Shown here: in pieces, positions 6,401 through 13,650 of the stretch | Layout: each line of letters opens with the position of its first letter | Numbering within the stretch: the first letter of the stretch is position 1 | Source: an uncultured Erysipelotrichaceae bacterium | Lineage (GTDB): Bacteria; Bacillota_I; Bacilli_A; RFN20; CAG-826 | NCBI GenBank assembly: GCA_946612405.1 | Contig: CAMOEQ010000012.1 | Coordinates: forward strand, 1 to 15,413 | Direction: 5' to 3' | DNA length: 15,413 nucleotides | The notes under the pieces: generated by a model | The model's database searches: none | Seen by the model: the letters and a program-made list of their open reading frames with translations, nothing else | Told to the model about the DNA's origin: nothing | Translations under genes and position numbers: made by a program

Positions 6401-7426
6401 ATGGATGACCCGTTGTCGTGGCTATATATATTGTATGTAGCTATCATAATTATATTAATTATCTTTAGTGCGTTCTGTTCATCTACAGAGACCGCCTATG
6501 CTTGCTTAAATAAATTTAAAATCCGTGTTCAAGCGGATGAAGGTAATAAAAAAGCTAAATTAATCCTCAAAACCTATGAGCGTTTTGATCGCACTTTAAT
6601 CATGTCGCTTTTAGGCTACAACATTTCAAGTGTTGTTATTTCGACGATCTCCGCTATTTTATTTTTCCAAATCTTCAACGGATTAATTGATGATGCATTA
6701 ATTTCATTAATATCTACGATAATAATGACATTTATCGTTTACATTTTCTGCGACATGGTTCCAAAGATGGTCGCTAGAGCAATGCCTGAAAAAGTCGCTG
6801 CAAATAATGTTTACATTGCTAATGGACTTTATTATATTTTATTTCCTTTAATTTATATTTTTAATTTATTAACTAAAGCTGTTTCTAAATTATTTAAAAC
6901 TAAACAAGATAACATGATGACTGAAGAAGATTTCACCAATGTTGTCGAAGATTTAGAAAAGAAAGATTTAATTGAAGAAAATGAATCGGATATCATCTAT
7001 GCTTCATTAGATTTTACTGATACTTCCGTTAAAGAAGTTTTAACTAAACGAAATAAAATCTTCTATATCGATGTTAAAAATCTCAGTAAAGATAAACTTA
7101 ATGATGCTATTTTATCGACTCAATTTACTCGTATTCCTGTTTGCTATGGCTCAATCGATAAAATAATTGGTATTTTACACGTTAAAACATATATTAAGAA
7201 ATATCTTAAAAATCCTAATTTCTCAGTCTTAAATTCACTTCAAAAACCATATTATGTCTCTACTAAAATCAAATTAGATGACATGCTTGAAGGTTTTAAA
7301 AAGCATCACACCCATATCGCAATCGTTAAATCAGATGATAAAGTCGTCGGTTTAATTACAATGGAAGACGTTTTAGAAGAACTTGTTGGAAAAATCGCTG
7401 AACCGCTTAAGGAGGGACACAAATAA
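6401..7426 (+). CDS. CNNM/CorB-type transporter, short form without CorC/HlyC domain
   Basis: Member of the CNNM (DUF21)-CBS family, whose members are linked to Mg2+ export and divalent-cation homeostasis at the membrane. Residues 1-165 are the DUF21 domain with the helix motif FSAFCSSTETAYACLN (22-37) and CDMVPKMVA (117-125), the counterpart of the usual GE(I/L)PK block. A CBS pair follows: about 209-268 (VLTKRNKIFYIDV, ending GILHVKTYI) and 280-330, ending LITMEDVLEELVGKI (318-332). The protein stops there at 341 residues and lacks the C-terminal CorC/HlyC domain that its neighbour has. The stop TAA overlaps the next ATG (TAATG), so the two are translationally coupled and may work as a heteromer. 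AGGAG at 6383-6387 lies 13 nt before ATG 6401, longer than usual. The substrate ion is inferred from the family only. Confidence 0.88.
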   Translation: MDDPLSWLYILYVAIIIILIIFSAFCSSTETAYACLNKFKIRVQADEGNKKAKLILKTYERFDRTLIMSLLGYNISSVVISTISAILFFQIFNGLIDDALISLISTIIMTFIVYIFCDMVPKMVARAMPEKVAANNVYIANGLYYILFPLIYIFNLLTKAVSKLFKTKQDNMMTEEDFTNVVEDLEKKDLIEENESDIIYASLDFTDTSVKEVLTKRNKIFYIDVKNLSKDKLNDAILSTQFTRIPVCYGSIDKIIGILHVKTYIKKYLKNPNFSVLNSLQKPYYVSTKIKLDDMLEGFKKHHTHIAIVKSDDKVVGLITMEDVLEELVGKIAEPLKEGHK

Positions 7427-8679
7427 TGTCGACCGCCTTAATTATCGCGATTGTTATTTTGATTGTCTTATCAGGCTTATTTTCATGCTCTGACATGGTT
7501 TATGCTTCCGTCAATCAACTTCGTCTTAAAAAAGATGCAAGAAAATCAAAAGCATCCAAATTAGCTTTAAAACATGCTGAAAAATATAGTACGACAATTA
7601 CAACAATCTTATTTTCAAATAACCTAGTTAATATCGCAGCTACCACATTACTTACTTTATTGGTAAGACAATTATTTGGTGATATCGATTATATTTATAC
7701 GATAGCTTCTGGCGCTCTTGTTTTAATTATTCTTGTCTTTGGTGAGATTTTACCAAAGGTAATTGGTAGAGCCTATTCATATCGCTTAGCAAAATTATTT
7801 GCTTATCCAATTAAATTCTTACAAATAATTTTCTTCCCATTTATCTTTATAACTTCAAATATAGGTAAATTCTTTGCATCATTCTTTATTTCTAAAAAGA
7901 AAGACAATGTCATAAGCGATGAAGAGCTTGAAGAAATGGTCGAATCAATTGAAGAAGAAGGTGTTATCGATGAAGATCAAAGCGAACTTCTTAAATCAGC
8001 GATTGCTTTTAAAGAAACTGAAGCTTATGAAATTATGACTCCTCGAGTTGATATGTTTGCAATCGATATCAACGTTGATATAAAGAAATTATTAAAAAAT
8101 GATGAGATATTTAATCATTCTCGTATTCCTATATATAAAGATAGCATTGATAACATCATCGGTATGCTTTCAACAAAATCATTATTAAGAAATATGCTTG
8201 CGTCTAAACCAATCAATATTTCCTCTTTAATGTATGATGTTCAATTTGTACCTCGATCAATGGGTATTTCTGAAATCTTAAAACTCATGAAAAAGAATAA
8301 AAACCACATCGTTATTATCAAAGATGAATTTGGTGGAACTGATGGATTATTAACAATGGAAGACATCTTAGAAGAACTCGTTGGTGAGATGTGGGATGAA
8401 ACTGATAAGATTCATGAATCTTATAGAAAGCTTAAACGCAATCAATATTTAGTTGATGGCTCTTTAAATATCGAAGACTTCTTTGATTTAGTTGACGTTG
8501 CCTTACCTGAAGATGTTGATTATACAACTGTTGGTGGTTGGGTGCTTGACGAACTACATCGCTTTGCTAAAGTTGGAGATCATTTTAGATATCAAAATTT
8601 AAGTGTTGAAGTTGCTGATGTAACCGAATTCACCGTTGAAAAAATAATCGTTAGAGTTGGTAGAAAGAAAACGGAATGA
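7426..8679 (+). CDS. CNNM/CorB-type transporter with CBS pair and CorC/HlyC domain
   Basis: Full-length family member of 417 residues, often annotated as a hemolysin-like protein although its supported role is divalent cation (Mg2+) transport. The DUF21 membrane domain (1-155) has FSCSDMVYASVN (19-30) and the canonical GEILPK (106-111). The linker SDEELEEMVESIEEEGVIDEDQ (164-185) leads to CBS1 (about 203-260, starting IMTPRVDM) and CBS2 (about 268-322, with DEFGGTDGLLTMEDILEELVGEM at 300-322). The CorC/HlyC domain (about 337-415) contains DGSLNIEDF and VDYTTVGGWVLDELHRF. Ribosome binding site GGAGGG is at 7411-7416. The gene overlaps its upstream paralogue by 1 nt and the downstream dehydrogenase by 4 nt (ATGA). 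Confidence 0.92.
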   Translation: MSTALIIAIVILIVLSGLFSCSDMVYASVNQLRLKKDARKSKASKLALKHAEKYSTTITTILFSNNLVNIAATTLLTLLVRQLFGDIDYIYTIASGALVLIILVFGEILPKVIGRAYSYRLAKLFAYPIKFLQIIFFPFIFITSNIGKFFASFFISKKKDNVISDEELEEMVESIEEEGVIDEDQSELLKSAIAFKETEAYEIMTPRVDMFAIDINVDIKKLLKNDEIFNHSRIPIYKDSIDNIIGMLSTKSLLRNMLASKPINISSLMYDVQFVPRSMGISEILKLMKKNKNHIVIIKDEFGGTDGLLTMEDILEELVGEMWDETDKIHESYRKLKRNQYLVDGSLNIEDFFDLVDVALPEDVDYTTVGGWVLDELHRFAKVGDHFRYQNLSVEVADVTEFTVEKIIVRVGRKKTE

Positions 8680-9572
8680 AATATTTAAAATATATAAATA
8701 AGAATATTCCTAGTCTTAAAGGTAAAACTTTTATCGTGACTGGCGCGACAAGTGGAATAGGTTTAGAAGTAACTAAACAATTAGCCTATAAAGAAGCAAA
8801 AGTGATAATGGCTGTCCGCAATTTAAGTAAAGCAAATAAAGTAAAAGAAGATATTTTAAAAGAAGTTAAAGATGCTGATATTGAAATCATTAAATATGAT
8901 CAAGCCGATTTTTCTTCTATAGAAGAATTTGCTAATAATATTAAAAATAATAAATATGATGGTTTAATTTTAAATGCGGGAATATTTCATCCAACAAATA
9001 ATATGACAACAGTTGATGGTTATCCTTTAACGATAGGCACCAACTATTTAGGAGCTTATTATTTAGCAAAATGTTTATCTTCATCATTTGAAAAAGGGAA
9101 TATCAAAAGAGTGGTGGTCACCTCTTCTCTTGTTAGAGTTTTTGGTAAAACTAAACATTATGAAAAATATCTTTTGAACGTTAAGAATAAGCCAAATAGA
9201 ACCTATAATATTTCCAAAAGAATGAATTATAATTTTGCCGCTAATCTTAAAGCAAAATATCCAAATTTAGAAGTAGTGATTACTCACCCTGGTTTAGCTA
9301 GAACAAACATCATAAAAGCTGACTCATCTTCATTTAAATCTTGGTTTAAATTTGCAGGTGATAAATTTTTAAAAATCTTTGCAAATTCCGCAGAAAAGTC
9401 TGCAATTTGCACACTTTTAAGTGCTTCTAAAGACGATATAAATGAACTAGATTTTATTTATCCTCGTGGACTACTTCATGCAGTTGGTTATCCAAAAATT
9501 TCCCACCAAAAATTAGCTAAAATAAAAGATGCCAAACTCGAAGGCATCAGTGAGAAAATATTAGCCAATTAG
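8676..9572 (+). CDS. Short-chain dehydrogenase/reductase (SDR)
   Basis: Cytosolic NAD(P)-dependent oxidoreductase with a Rossmann fold. It has the cofactor motif TGATSGIG (22-29), an Arg after beta-2 (AVRN, 46-49) that favours NADP, LNAGI (99-103), the catalytic Ser near 150-151 (VVTSS) and YNISK with Tyr177/Lys181. THPGLART (203-210) is the usual PG motif after the active site. Overall it resembles the retinol-dehydrogenase/protochlorophyllide-reductase-like group of SDRs (298 residues). The substrate is unknown. Its ATG overlaps the stop of the transporter gene (ATGA), so it is the last gene of that operon. It ends in TAG inside the stem of a terminator and overlaps the convergent minus-strand gene by 4 nt. 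Confidence 0.88.
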   Translation: MKYLKYINKNIPSLKGKTFIVTGATSGIGLEVTKQLAYKEAKVIMAVRNLSKANKVKEDILKEVKDADIEIIKYDQADFSSIEEFANNIKNNKYDGLILNAGIFHPTNNMTTVDGYPLTIGTNYLGAYYLAKCLSSSFEKGNIKRVVVTSSLVRVFGKTKHYEKYLLNVKNKPNRTYNISKRMNYNFAANLKAKYPNLEVVITHPGLARTNIIKADSSSFKSWFKFAGDKFLKIFANSAEKSAICTLLSASKDDINELDFIYPRGLLHAVGYPKISHQKLAKIKDAKLEGISEKILAN

Positions 9573-9586
9573 GCTATTTTCTTTTT
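9562..9586 (+). terminator. Terminator shared by convergent genes
   Basis: TAGCC (9562-9566) and GGCTA (9572-9576) form a 5-bp stem with an AATTA loop, followed by TTTTCTTTTT on the plus strand. On the minus strand the same stem is followed by ATATTTTC, a weaker tail, so termination may be bidirectional. The stop codons of both convergent genes fall within the hairpin. Confidence 0.7.
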
Positions 9587-10102
9587 ATAACAATCGTAAA
9601 TAATGTCAGCGATTTCTTCGATGGACTTATCGCTGGTTTTAATAATGAAATCTACTTGTCCAATTTTTTCCATTGAGAAGTCGATAACATCATTAGTTAA
9701 TCTGGTTTTAATGTTCTCTTCTTTATCGCCTCGAGATACCATTCTATCTCTTCTTGTTTTTTCGTCAGCAATAAGTAAGAAGGTAACAATATTTTTGTTT
9801 TTTAATTTCTTAAAGCTATGTAAACCGTTTGGATCTAAAACAACGACTTTATCATCGCTTACTTGATCTAAACCACATCCATAATAGTTATTGTTGTAAA
9901 TTGATGATTCAACAAATTTGTTTTCAGATAATCTTTTTTGGAATTCATCCTTAGATATAAAGAAATATTCGACTCCATCAGTTTCACCAACTCGTTTTTC
10001 TCTTGTTGTAGTGGTGATTGCTTTCTTAAGTCCGTATTTTCTTTGTAGTTCTAAGGCGGTAACAGTCTTCCCGCTAGCAGATGCTCCACATAAAATAATC
10101 AT
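9569..10102 (-). CDS. Guanylate kinase-like P-loop protein
   Basis: Member of the guanylate kinase fold family, which phosphorylates GMP to GDP with ATP. Features: Walker A GASASGKT (6-13); the GMP-binding block TTTTREKRVGETDGVEYFF (30-48) matching the usual TTR-x-x-R-x-GE-x-G-x-x-Y-x-F; KFVESSIYNNNYYG (62-75) matching F-x-E-x-x-x-x-x-x-x-YG; and a lid-like segment RRDRMVSRGDKEENIKTRL (117-135). It is 177 residues, shorter than typical Gmk (about 200), and has VLDPNG (88-93) where true Gmk has a D-(V/W)-(Q)-G block. It could be the only guanylate kinase or a diverged paralogue. It is the only minus-strand gene seen. A TATAAT box lies exactly 6 nt before the ATG with no Shine-Dalgarno, suggesting a leaderless mRNA. 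Confidence 0.82.
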   Translation of the reverse strand: MIILCGASASGKTVTALELQRKYGLKKAITTTTREKRVGETDGVEYFFISKDEFQKRLSENKFVESSIYNNNYYGCGLDQVSDDKVVVLDPNGLHSFKKLKNKNIVTFLLIADEKTRRDRMVSRGDKEENIKTRLTNDVIDFSMEKIGQVDFIIKTSDKSIEEIADIIYDCYKKKIA

Positions 10103-10108
10103 AAAAAT

Positions 10109-10137
10109 ATTATATTCGTTAAAAACAAATATAAAAA
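10109..10137 (-). promoter_or_regulatory. Promoter giving a leaderless mRNA (minus strand)
   Basis: Reading the minus strand, a perfect TATAAT (10114 to 10109) is followed by six bases and then ATG at 10102. A weak -35 TTTTTA (10137 to 10132) lies 17 nt upstream. Transcription would start on the A of the ATG. Confidence 0.55.
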
Positions 10138-10162
10138 TCTTTCTTGAAAAATTTTTCCTCTA

Positions 10163-10196
10163 TTTTCGACAAATTTTCGAAAAAAATCGCTATTAA
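10163..10196 (+). promoter_or_regulatory. Probable promoter region of the Tad-like operon
   Basis: TTTTCGA occurs twice, at 10163 and 10174, one helical turn (11 bp) apart. TCGACA (10166-10171) resembles a -35 with one mismatch, and TATTAA (10191-10196) could be the -10 with a 19-nt spacer. Spacing and sequence are poor for the housekeeping sigma factor, so activation by a regulator is possible. Confidence 0.35.
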
Positions 10197-10242
10197 GTAG
10201 TGTAGGGCCTAGCAAATCATCTACAAAAAAGGAGAAAAGAAA

Positions 10243-10569
10243 ATGGGCAAAAATTCTAGTGATGATTCCTTAAAGCGTTATGAGGAATTAATTAAAATTT
10301 CCGTCCGCTACAATGACTTTTTAGAAAGACCGCGCATCCGTGGATTATCTTCAAGAAACAAAAGAAGGCTAAATGATGCTGCCTTATATGTTTATAACGT
10401 TAAAAAAGCTATCAGTAGTCTAAATGATGAAGAAAGAGAAATAATCAAAAAAGAGTTTTTCTATAATAATGGCGATTCGATGTGGTGGGCTAAATATTAT
10501 TCGCGTTCCACTTATTATCGTAAGCGTTCGCTAGCCGTTAAATCATTTTTGGAGAATTATGAGCGATGA
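10243..10569 (+). CDS. Small sigma-region-4/ArpU-like HTH protein
   Basis: 108 residues, basic, no membrane segment. The C-terminal half resembles a sigma factor region 4 or phage ArpU-type helix-turn-helix: a helix SSLNDEEREIIKKEF (58-72), then MWWAKYYSRSTYYRKRS (80-96) as the turn and recognition helix, then AVKSFL. The N-terminal half (1-50) is charged and has no motif I recognise. Small sigma-like proteins of this sort are known in phages and in mycoplasmas; the link is by resemblance only. GGAG at 10231-10234 lies 8 nt before the ATG. It is the first gene of the Tad-like operon and overlaps the next gene by 4 nt (ATGA), so it is well placed to control this operon, possibly autogenously. 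DNA binding is inferred. Confidence 0.7.
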   Translation: MGKNSSDDSLKRYEELIKISVRYNDFLERPRIRGLSSRNKRRLNDAALYVYNVKKAISSLNDEEREIIKKEFFYNNGDSMWWAKYYSRSTYYRKRSLAVKSFLENYER

Positions 10570-11600
10570 ATCTCTTTTCATGCGCACTATTTGCTTCTTC
10601 TATATTAATTGGATATTTAGCTACTTCTAGATCATCGATTGATGAAGAATTTGGTTATGAAAACAAAATCGACTTTATTTCAGTCGAACCAATGAAACAT
10701 TCACTTTATTCAAGTAGGATGACAATTAAATATTCGTTTTCATCTACTAACAATCAACTTATTCAAGTATCGATTAAGGTCGTTAACCCTCAATATGTAA
10801 GAGGAAAAGTTGTTTTTTCGCAAATTCTTAGAGATAAAGCCGCTACAGTCATTTACGATTATCCCCAAACTTATTCCAATATTTCTAGAAATGATGTTTA
10901 TGTTTTTCAGTTAAGTGGACCTCAAAATGATGAAGTAAGTATCTCGAGCAAAGTTTATAGCCCTCAAAACGTGGTAATCAAAGATGAAAATTCATCATAT
11001 GAGACGCCAGAAAACATCGCAATTTATAGACGTGGAGAAGGAATAACATATCAAAGTGAGAAATTCATTTTCTCTAATTTAAAGCAAGAATATGTCTTAG
11101 GAAAATATTGGGGAGTTAATTTATATGGTTTGTTATTTAATTATGTCGCTCCTAAATATTTTGAACTAACATATGACAATCCTCGTTTAATTATTGAAAG
11201 TCATGAAGGCGCATTAACTAAAATCGGCGAAGAAAGAGGTATGCCAAATTGGCGGTATCTTTCACTATCTTTAGATAAGGATGAAAAAAGCGGAAAGCTA
11301 AATTTCCATCCAAAAGATCATTTATATGTGAATCCAATCACTTTGGATATGTCTTCTTATCCTATTGAAAATTATATTGAAACGAAATATCTATTTTTCC
11401 CTCGCCCTAAAGAAGATGCAGAGACATATATCATTCGTTTTATGATTGATAATTTAGGAGCAAATAATTATCAATTCGCCTATGAATTTAGTGTCTCAAT
11501 AACTAGTGATTTATACGGGAATTGCAATGATTCTTCATATTGTTTAAGCATGGAGGATAGTGTTCCAGATTTAGATTTAGGAACACTTATTTCTGAATAA
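10566..11600 (+). CDS. Exported protein of unknown function in Tad-like operon
   Basis: 344 residues with no recognised domain. Residues 3-20 are hydrophobic (LFSCALFASSILIGYLAT) and act as a signal peptide or membrane anchor, although the n-region has no basic residue. The rest looks beta-rich, with alternating hydrophobic residues, many Tyr and Ser, and a segment KYWGVNLYGLLFNYVAPKYF (180-199). Two Cys near the C-terminus (Cys320, Cys326, in CNDSSYC) could form a disulfide. It is translationally coupled on both sides: ATGA with the HTH gene upstream and TAATG with the pseudopilin-like gene downstream. Its place in the operon and predicted location outside the membrane suggest a surface, tip or assembly component of the pilus-like machine. 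That role is inference. Confidence 0.7.
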   Translation: MNLFSCALFASSILIGYLATSRSSIDEEFGYENKIDFISVEPMKHSLYSSRMTIKYSFSSTNNQLIQVSIKVVNPQYVRGKVVFSQILRDKAATVIYDYPQTYSNISRNDVYVFQLSGPQNDEVSISSKVYSPQNVVIKDENSSYETPENIAIYRRGEGITYQSEKFIFSNLKQEYVLGKYWGVNLYGLLFNYVAPKYFELTYDNPRLIIESHEGALTKIGEERGMPNWRYLSLSLDKDEKSGKLNFHPKDHLYVNPITLDMSSYPIENYIETKYLFFPRPKEDAETYIIRFMIDNLGANNYQFAYEFSVSITSDLYGNCNDSSYCLSMEDSVPDLDLGTLISE

Positions 11601-11995
11601 TGGAAAACACCCTTTTCTTTGCAACTTTGTTCGCCTTATTCCTTAATTTTTCAATGGGGGCTATGTCTTATTCAGGTATTAATCGAACATTTCAAAATAT
11701 GTATCGAGGTTTAATCGAGGCAAGCATTGCATTTGTCGATGAAAAAGGTGAACCAATTGAAGCTTATTTTAAAAAAGATGTTCTTGAAAAATATGCAACT
11801 AATTATTTAAAAGAAAACCTGGCAAGATATGTGACGCATTATAAAGCATCAATTTACTATTTCGATAAAGAGAACCAAGTCGTATGCACTAGTTCATATT
11901 GTCGTTCAGTAAAGATTTCCTTGGATTGTGAAATCAATTATTTCTTTCACTACACGAAAGCACGAAATTTTTATATCAATCAAAGTTATGAATGA
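11600..11995 (+). CDS. TadE/TadF-like pseudopilin
   Basis: 131 residues. One N-terminal hydrophobic segment (4-24) is followed by SGINRTFQNMYRGLIEASIAF (25-45), a helix continuing out of the membrane as in pilin-like proteins, then a small globular part. C-terminal features VVCTSSYCRSVKISLDCEIN (94-113) include three Cys (96, 101, 110), and FFHYTKARNF follows. This shape (TM helix, extended helix, small beta part with Cys) fits the TadE/TadF-like minor pilins of Tad loci. No prepilin peptidase motif (Gly then Glu at +5) is seen. It starts in TAATG with the upstream gene and overlaps the ATPase gene by 8 nt. Family assignment is by architecture and context. Confidence 0.65.
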   Translation: MENTLFFATLFALFLNFSMGAMSYSGINRTFQNMYRGLIEASIAFVDEKGEPIEAYFKKDVLEKYATNYLKENLARYVTHYKASIYYFDKENQVVCTSSYCRSVKISLDCEINYFFHYTKARNFYINQSYE

Positions 11996-12956
11996 AAGAT
12001 TAATTAATTATATTGAAGAATCTTTTCTTAAACCGTTACTTGCTATCGAAACAATAACCGATATCTCTTATAACGGAGTTTCCATATTTTATATGGATAA
12101 TGTTTTAGGTAGAAAGAAATTTGAAGAAGAAGTAAGTTCAGAACAAGCGATGGATTTCATTCGGCAAATCGCCAATTTAGCGGAAAGACAATTTTCATTT
12201 ACTTGTCCAACATTAGACATTTCTATATCTCGCTATAGGATAAATGCTCAACATTCTTCAATAGTTAGAGTAGGGGATAATAAATCTATTTCTTTTTCAA
12301 TTAGACTAGCTTCTAAAAGCATCCGTATCCAAGATGATGGATCGTTTATGGAAAGTAAAGCTAAAAACATTTTGTTGGGCGCAATTAAAGACAAGAAATC
12401 GATTGTTATTGCGGGTCCAACCGGAAGCGGAAAAACAGAATTGCAAAAATATCTCATCTCTAAATTAGATGATTATACAAGAGTCATTATTATCGATAAC
12501 GTTCAAGAGCTAGATTACGTGAGATTTAACAAAGCTTTAGATGTGACTAGTTGGCAAATATCCCCGACAATTCCTCAAGGAAATGCTCAAGAATTAATTA
12601 GAAATGCTCTAAGAAACAATCCTGACTGGATTGTGATAGCTGAATCAAGAGGCAAAGAAATGAGCGATGCTTTAACGGCAGTTATGACTGGTCATCCAAT
12701 CATTACGACGTTACACGCTAAATCGATTGAAGCTATTCCAAGAAGAATGATGCGTATGATTCAAGCAAACAATAATAAAGAACTTCCTGAAGACATCATC
12801 AGCGATATTTATGAGCACATCGATTATTACGTTTATATCAATCGTAAAATTAGTAAAGACAAGAAAGTTATTAGATTTATTGATTCTATTGCAACTATCG
12901 AAGAAAACAAATTCAAAATAATCTACCAAAAAGGAGCAAAAAATGAAAAAGATTGA
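11988..12956 (+). CDS. tadA: TadA/CpaF-family secretion ATPase
   Basis: Cytoplasmic hexameric ATPase that powers pilus assembly or secretion in Tad/type II/IV systems. It has Walker A GPTGSGKT (143-150), an Asp-box-like VIIIDNVQEL (166-175), a Walker-B region NPDWIVIAESRGKEMSDAL (211-229) corresponding to RPD-R-I-V-V-GE-x-RG, and a His box TGHPIITTLHAKS (234-246). R106 and R111-R113 lie in the pre-Walker segment. At 322 residues it is shorter than most CpaF proteins (about 370-480) because the N-terminal region is reduced. ATG 11988 is chosen because an upstream in-frame TTG at 11928 lies inside the previous gene and would add a non-homologous extension; there is no clear Shine-Dalgarno, so it probably depends on coupling. 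It overlaps the neighbours by 8 and 14 nt. Confidence 0.88.
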   Translation: MNERLINYIEESFLKPLLAIETITDISYNGVSIFYMDNVLGRKKFEEEVSSEQAMDFIRQIANLAERQFSFTCPTLDISISRYRINAQHSSIVRVGDNKSISFSIRLASKSIRIQDDGSFMESKAKNILLGAIKDKKSIVIAGPTGSGKTELQKYLISKLDDYTRVIIIDNVQELDYVRFNKALDVTSWQISPTIPQGNAQELIRNALRNNPDWIVIAESRGKEMSDALTAVMTGHPIITTLHAKSIEAIPRRMMRMIQANNNKELPEDIISDIYEHIDYYVYINRKISKDKKVIRFIDSIATIEENKFKIIYQKGAKNEKD

Positions 12957-13650
12957 TCTAATTTTTATCATATCATCCCTCTTCATTTCCTTTAGTGCAT
13001 ATTTAGCGACAATGCAGATATTTATTCCTATAGGAATATTTGCTGTTTATATTCTTTATTATTTTCTATTAATTAGAAAGAAAATTGCTCAATATCTACA
13101 TAAAAGTGAAGTTGTTCATTCTTGTTATCATTTCATTAATTCATTCTTGATTACTATCTCAGTTAAAGAGTCATTAGAAGAAGCGTATCAAAATGGGCTT
13201 AGAGTCGCTCCAAAAAGTTTATTAGAAGAAACGAATGAAATAGAAAATATGACTATTATGGAAAGAATAAATTTTCTTCGTAGTTATTTCAATTTAGCAA
13301 TCTACAAGATGTTTTTAAACGTTGTCAATTTGCATCAAGAACAAGGCGGAAATATCTTAACTATCTCTGATTCACTAATTAGAGAATGCACGAGAGTAGA
13401 GAAGACTCTTAACGAATCAACTGCAATTGGTAATCGCCATTTAGTTGAATTTGCTGTTTTGTGGTTATTATCATTTTTCATTCTTATCTTTCTTAGATTT
13501 GCAATATCACAATTTTATTCTCAGATGATTTCTTCTTTTATAATGATTGCTTTTATTAGCGGCTTTTATCTCATCTTTTTAGTTAGCGTGCATCTTTTTT
13601 TAATTAACTTCACCTCAATTTCAATTAAGGAGGATGTTGAAAATGTCTAA
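12943..13650 (+). CDS. tadB: TadB-like membrane platform protein
   Basis: Predicted inner-membrane platform protein on which the ATPase acts. 235 residues: two N-terminal membrane segments (6-25, 28-46), a cytoplasmic helical bundle (about 50-165) and two C-terminal segments (166-188, 196-222). The bundle has the type II secretion F-domain pattern, with SFLITISVKESLEEAYQNG (67-85) near its start and NLHQEQGGNILTISDSLIRE (129-148) near its end. It is shorter than usual TadB proteins (about 300). AAGGAG at 12931-12936 lies 6 nt before the ATG, and the gene overlaps the ATPase gene by 14 nt and the next by 8 nt. The TadB versus TadC label follows gene order. Confidence 0.8.
   Translation: MKKIDLIFIISSLFISFSAYLATMQIFIPIGIFAVYILYYFLLIRKKIAQYLHKSEVVHSCYHFINSFLITISVKESLEEAYQNGLRVAPKSLLEETNEIENMTIMERINFLRSYFNLAIYKMFLNVVNLHQEQGGNILTISDSLIRECTRVEKTLNESTAIGNRHLVEFAVLWLLSFFILIFLRFAISQFYSQMISSFIMIAFISGFYLIFLVSVHLFLINFTSISIKEDVENV
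13627..13633 (+). promoter_or_regulatory. Ribosome binding site that fixes the start at 13643
   Basis: AAGGAGG directly abuts an in-frame ATG at 13634 (no spacing) but lies 9 nt from the in-frame ATG at 13643. The latter is the workable start. Confidence 0.8.

Noticed and set aside
10141..10190. ComK-type AT-box site upstream of the pilus-like operon
   Set aside because: AAAA/TTTT runs are expected by chance in this AT-rich DNA and the spacing of paired boxes is not met.
10566..10583. Lipobox (LFSC) at the start of the exported protein
   Set aside because: Cys6 is too close to the N-terminus, there is no basic n-region, and Phe at -2 is atypical.
11928..11987. TTG start for the TadA-like ATPase
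   Set aside because: The extra residues are the upstream gene read in another frame and do not look like a CpaF N-terminus.
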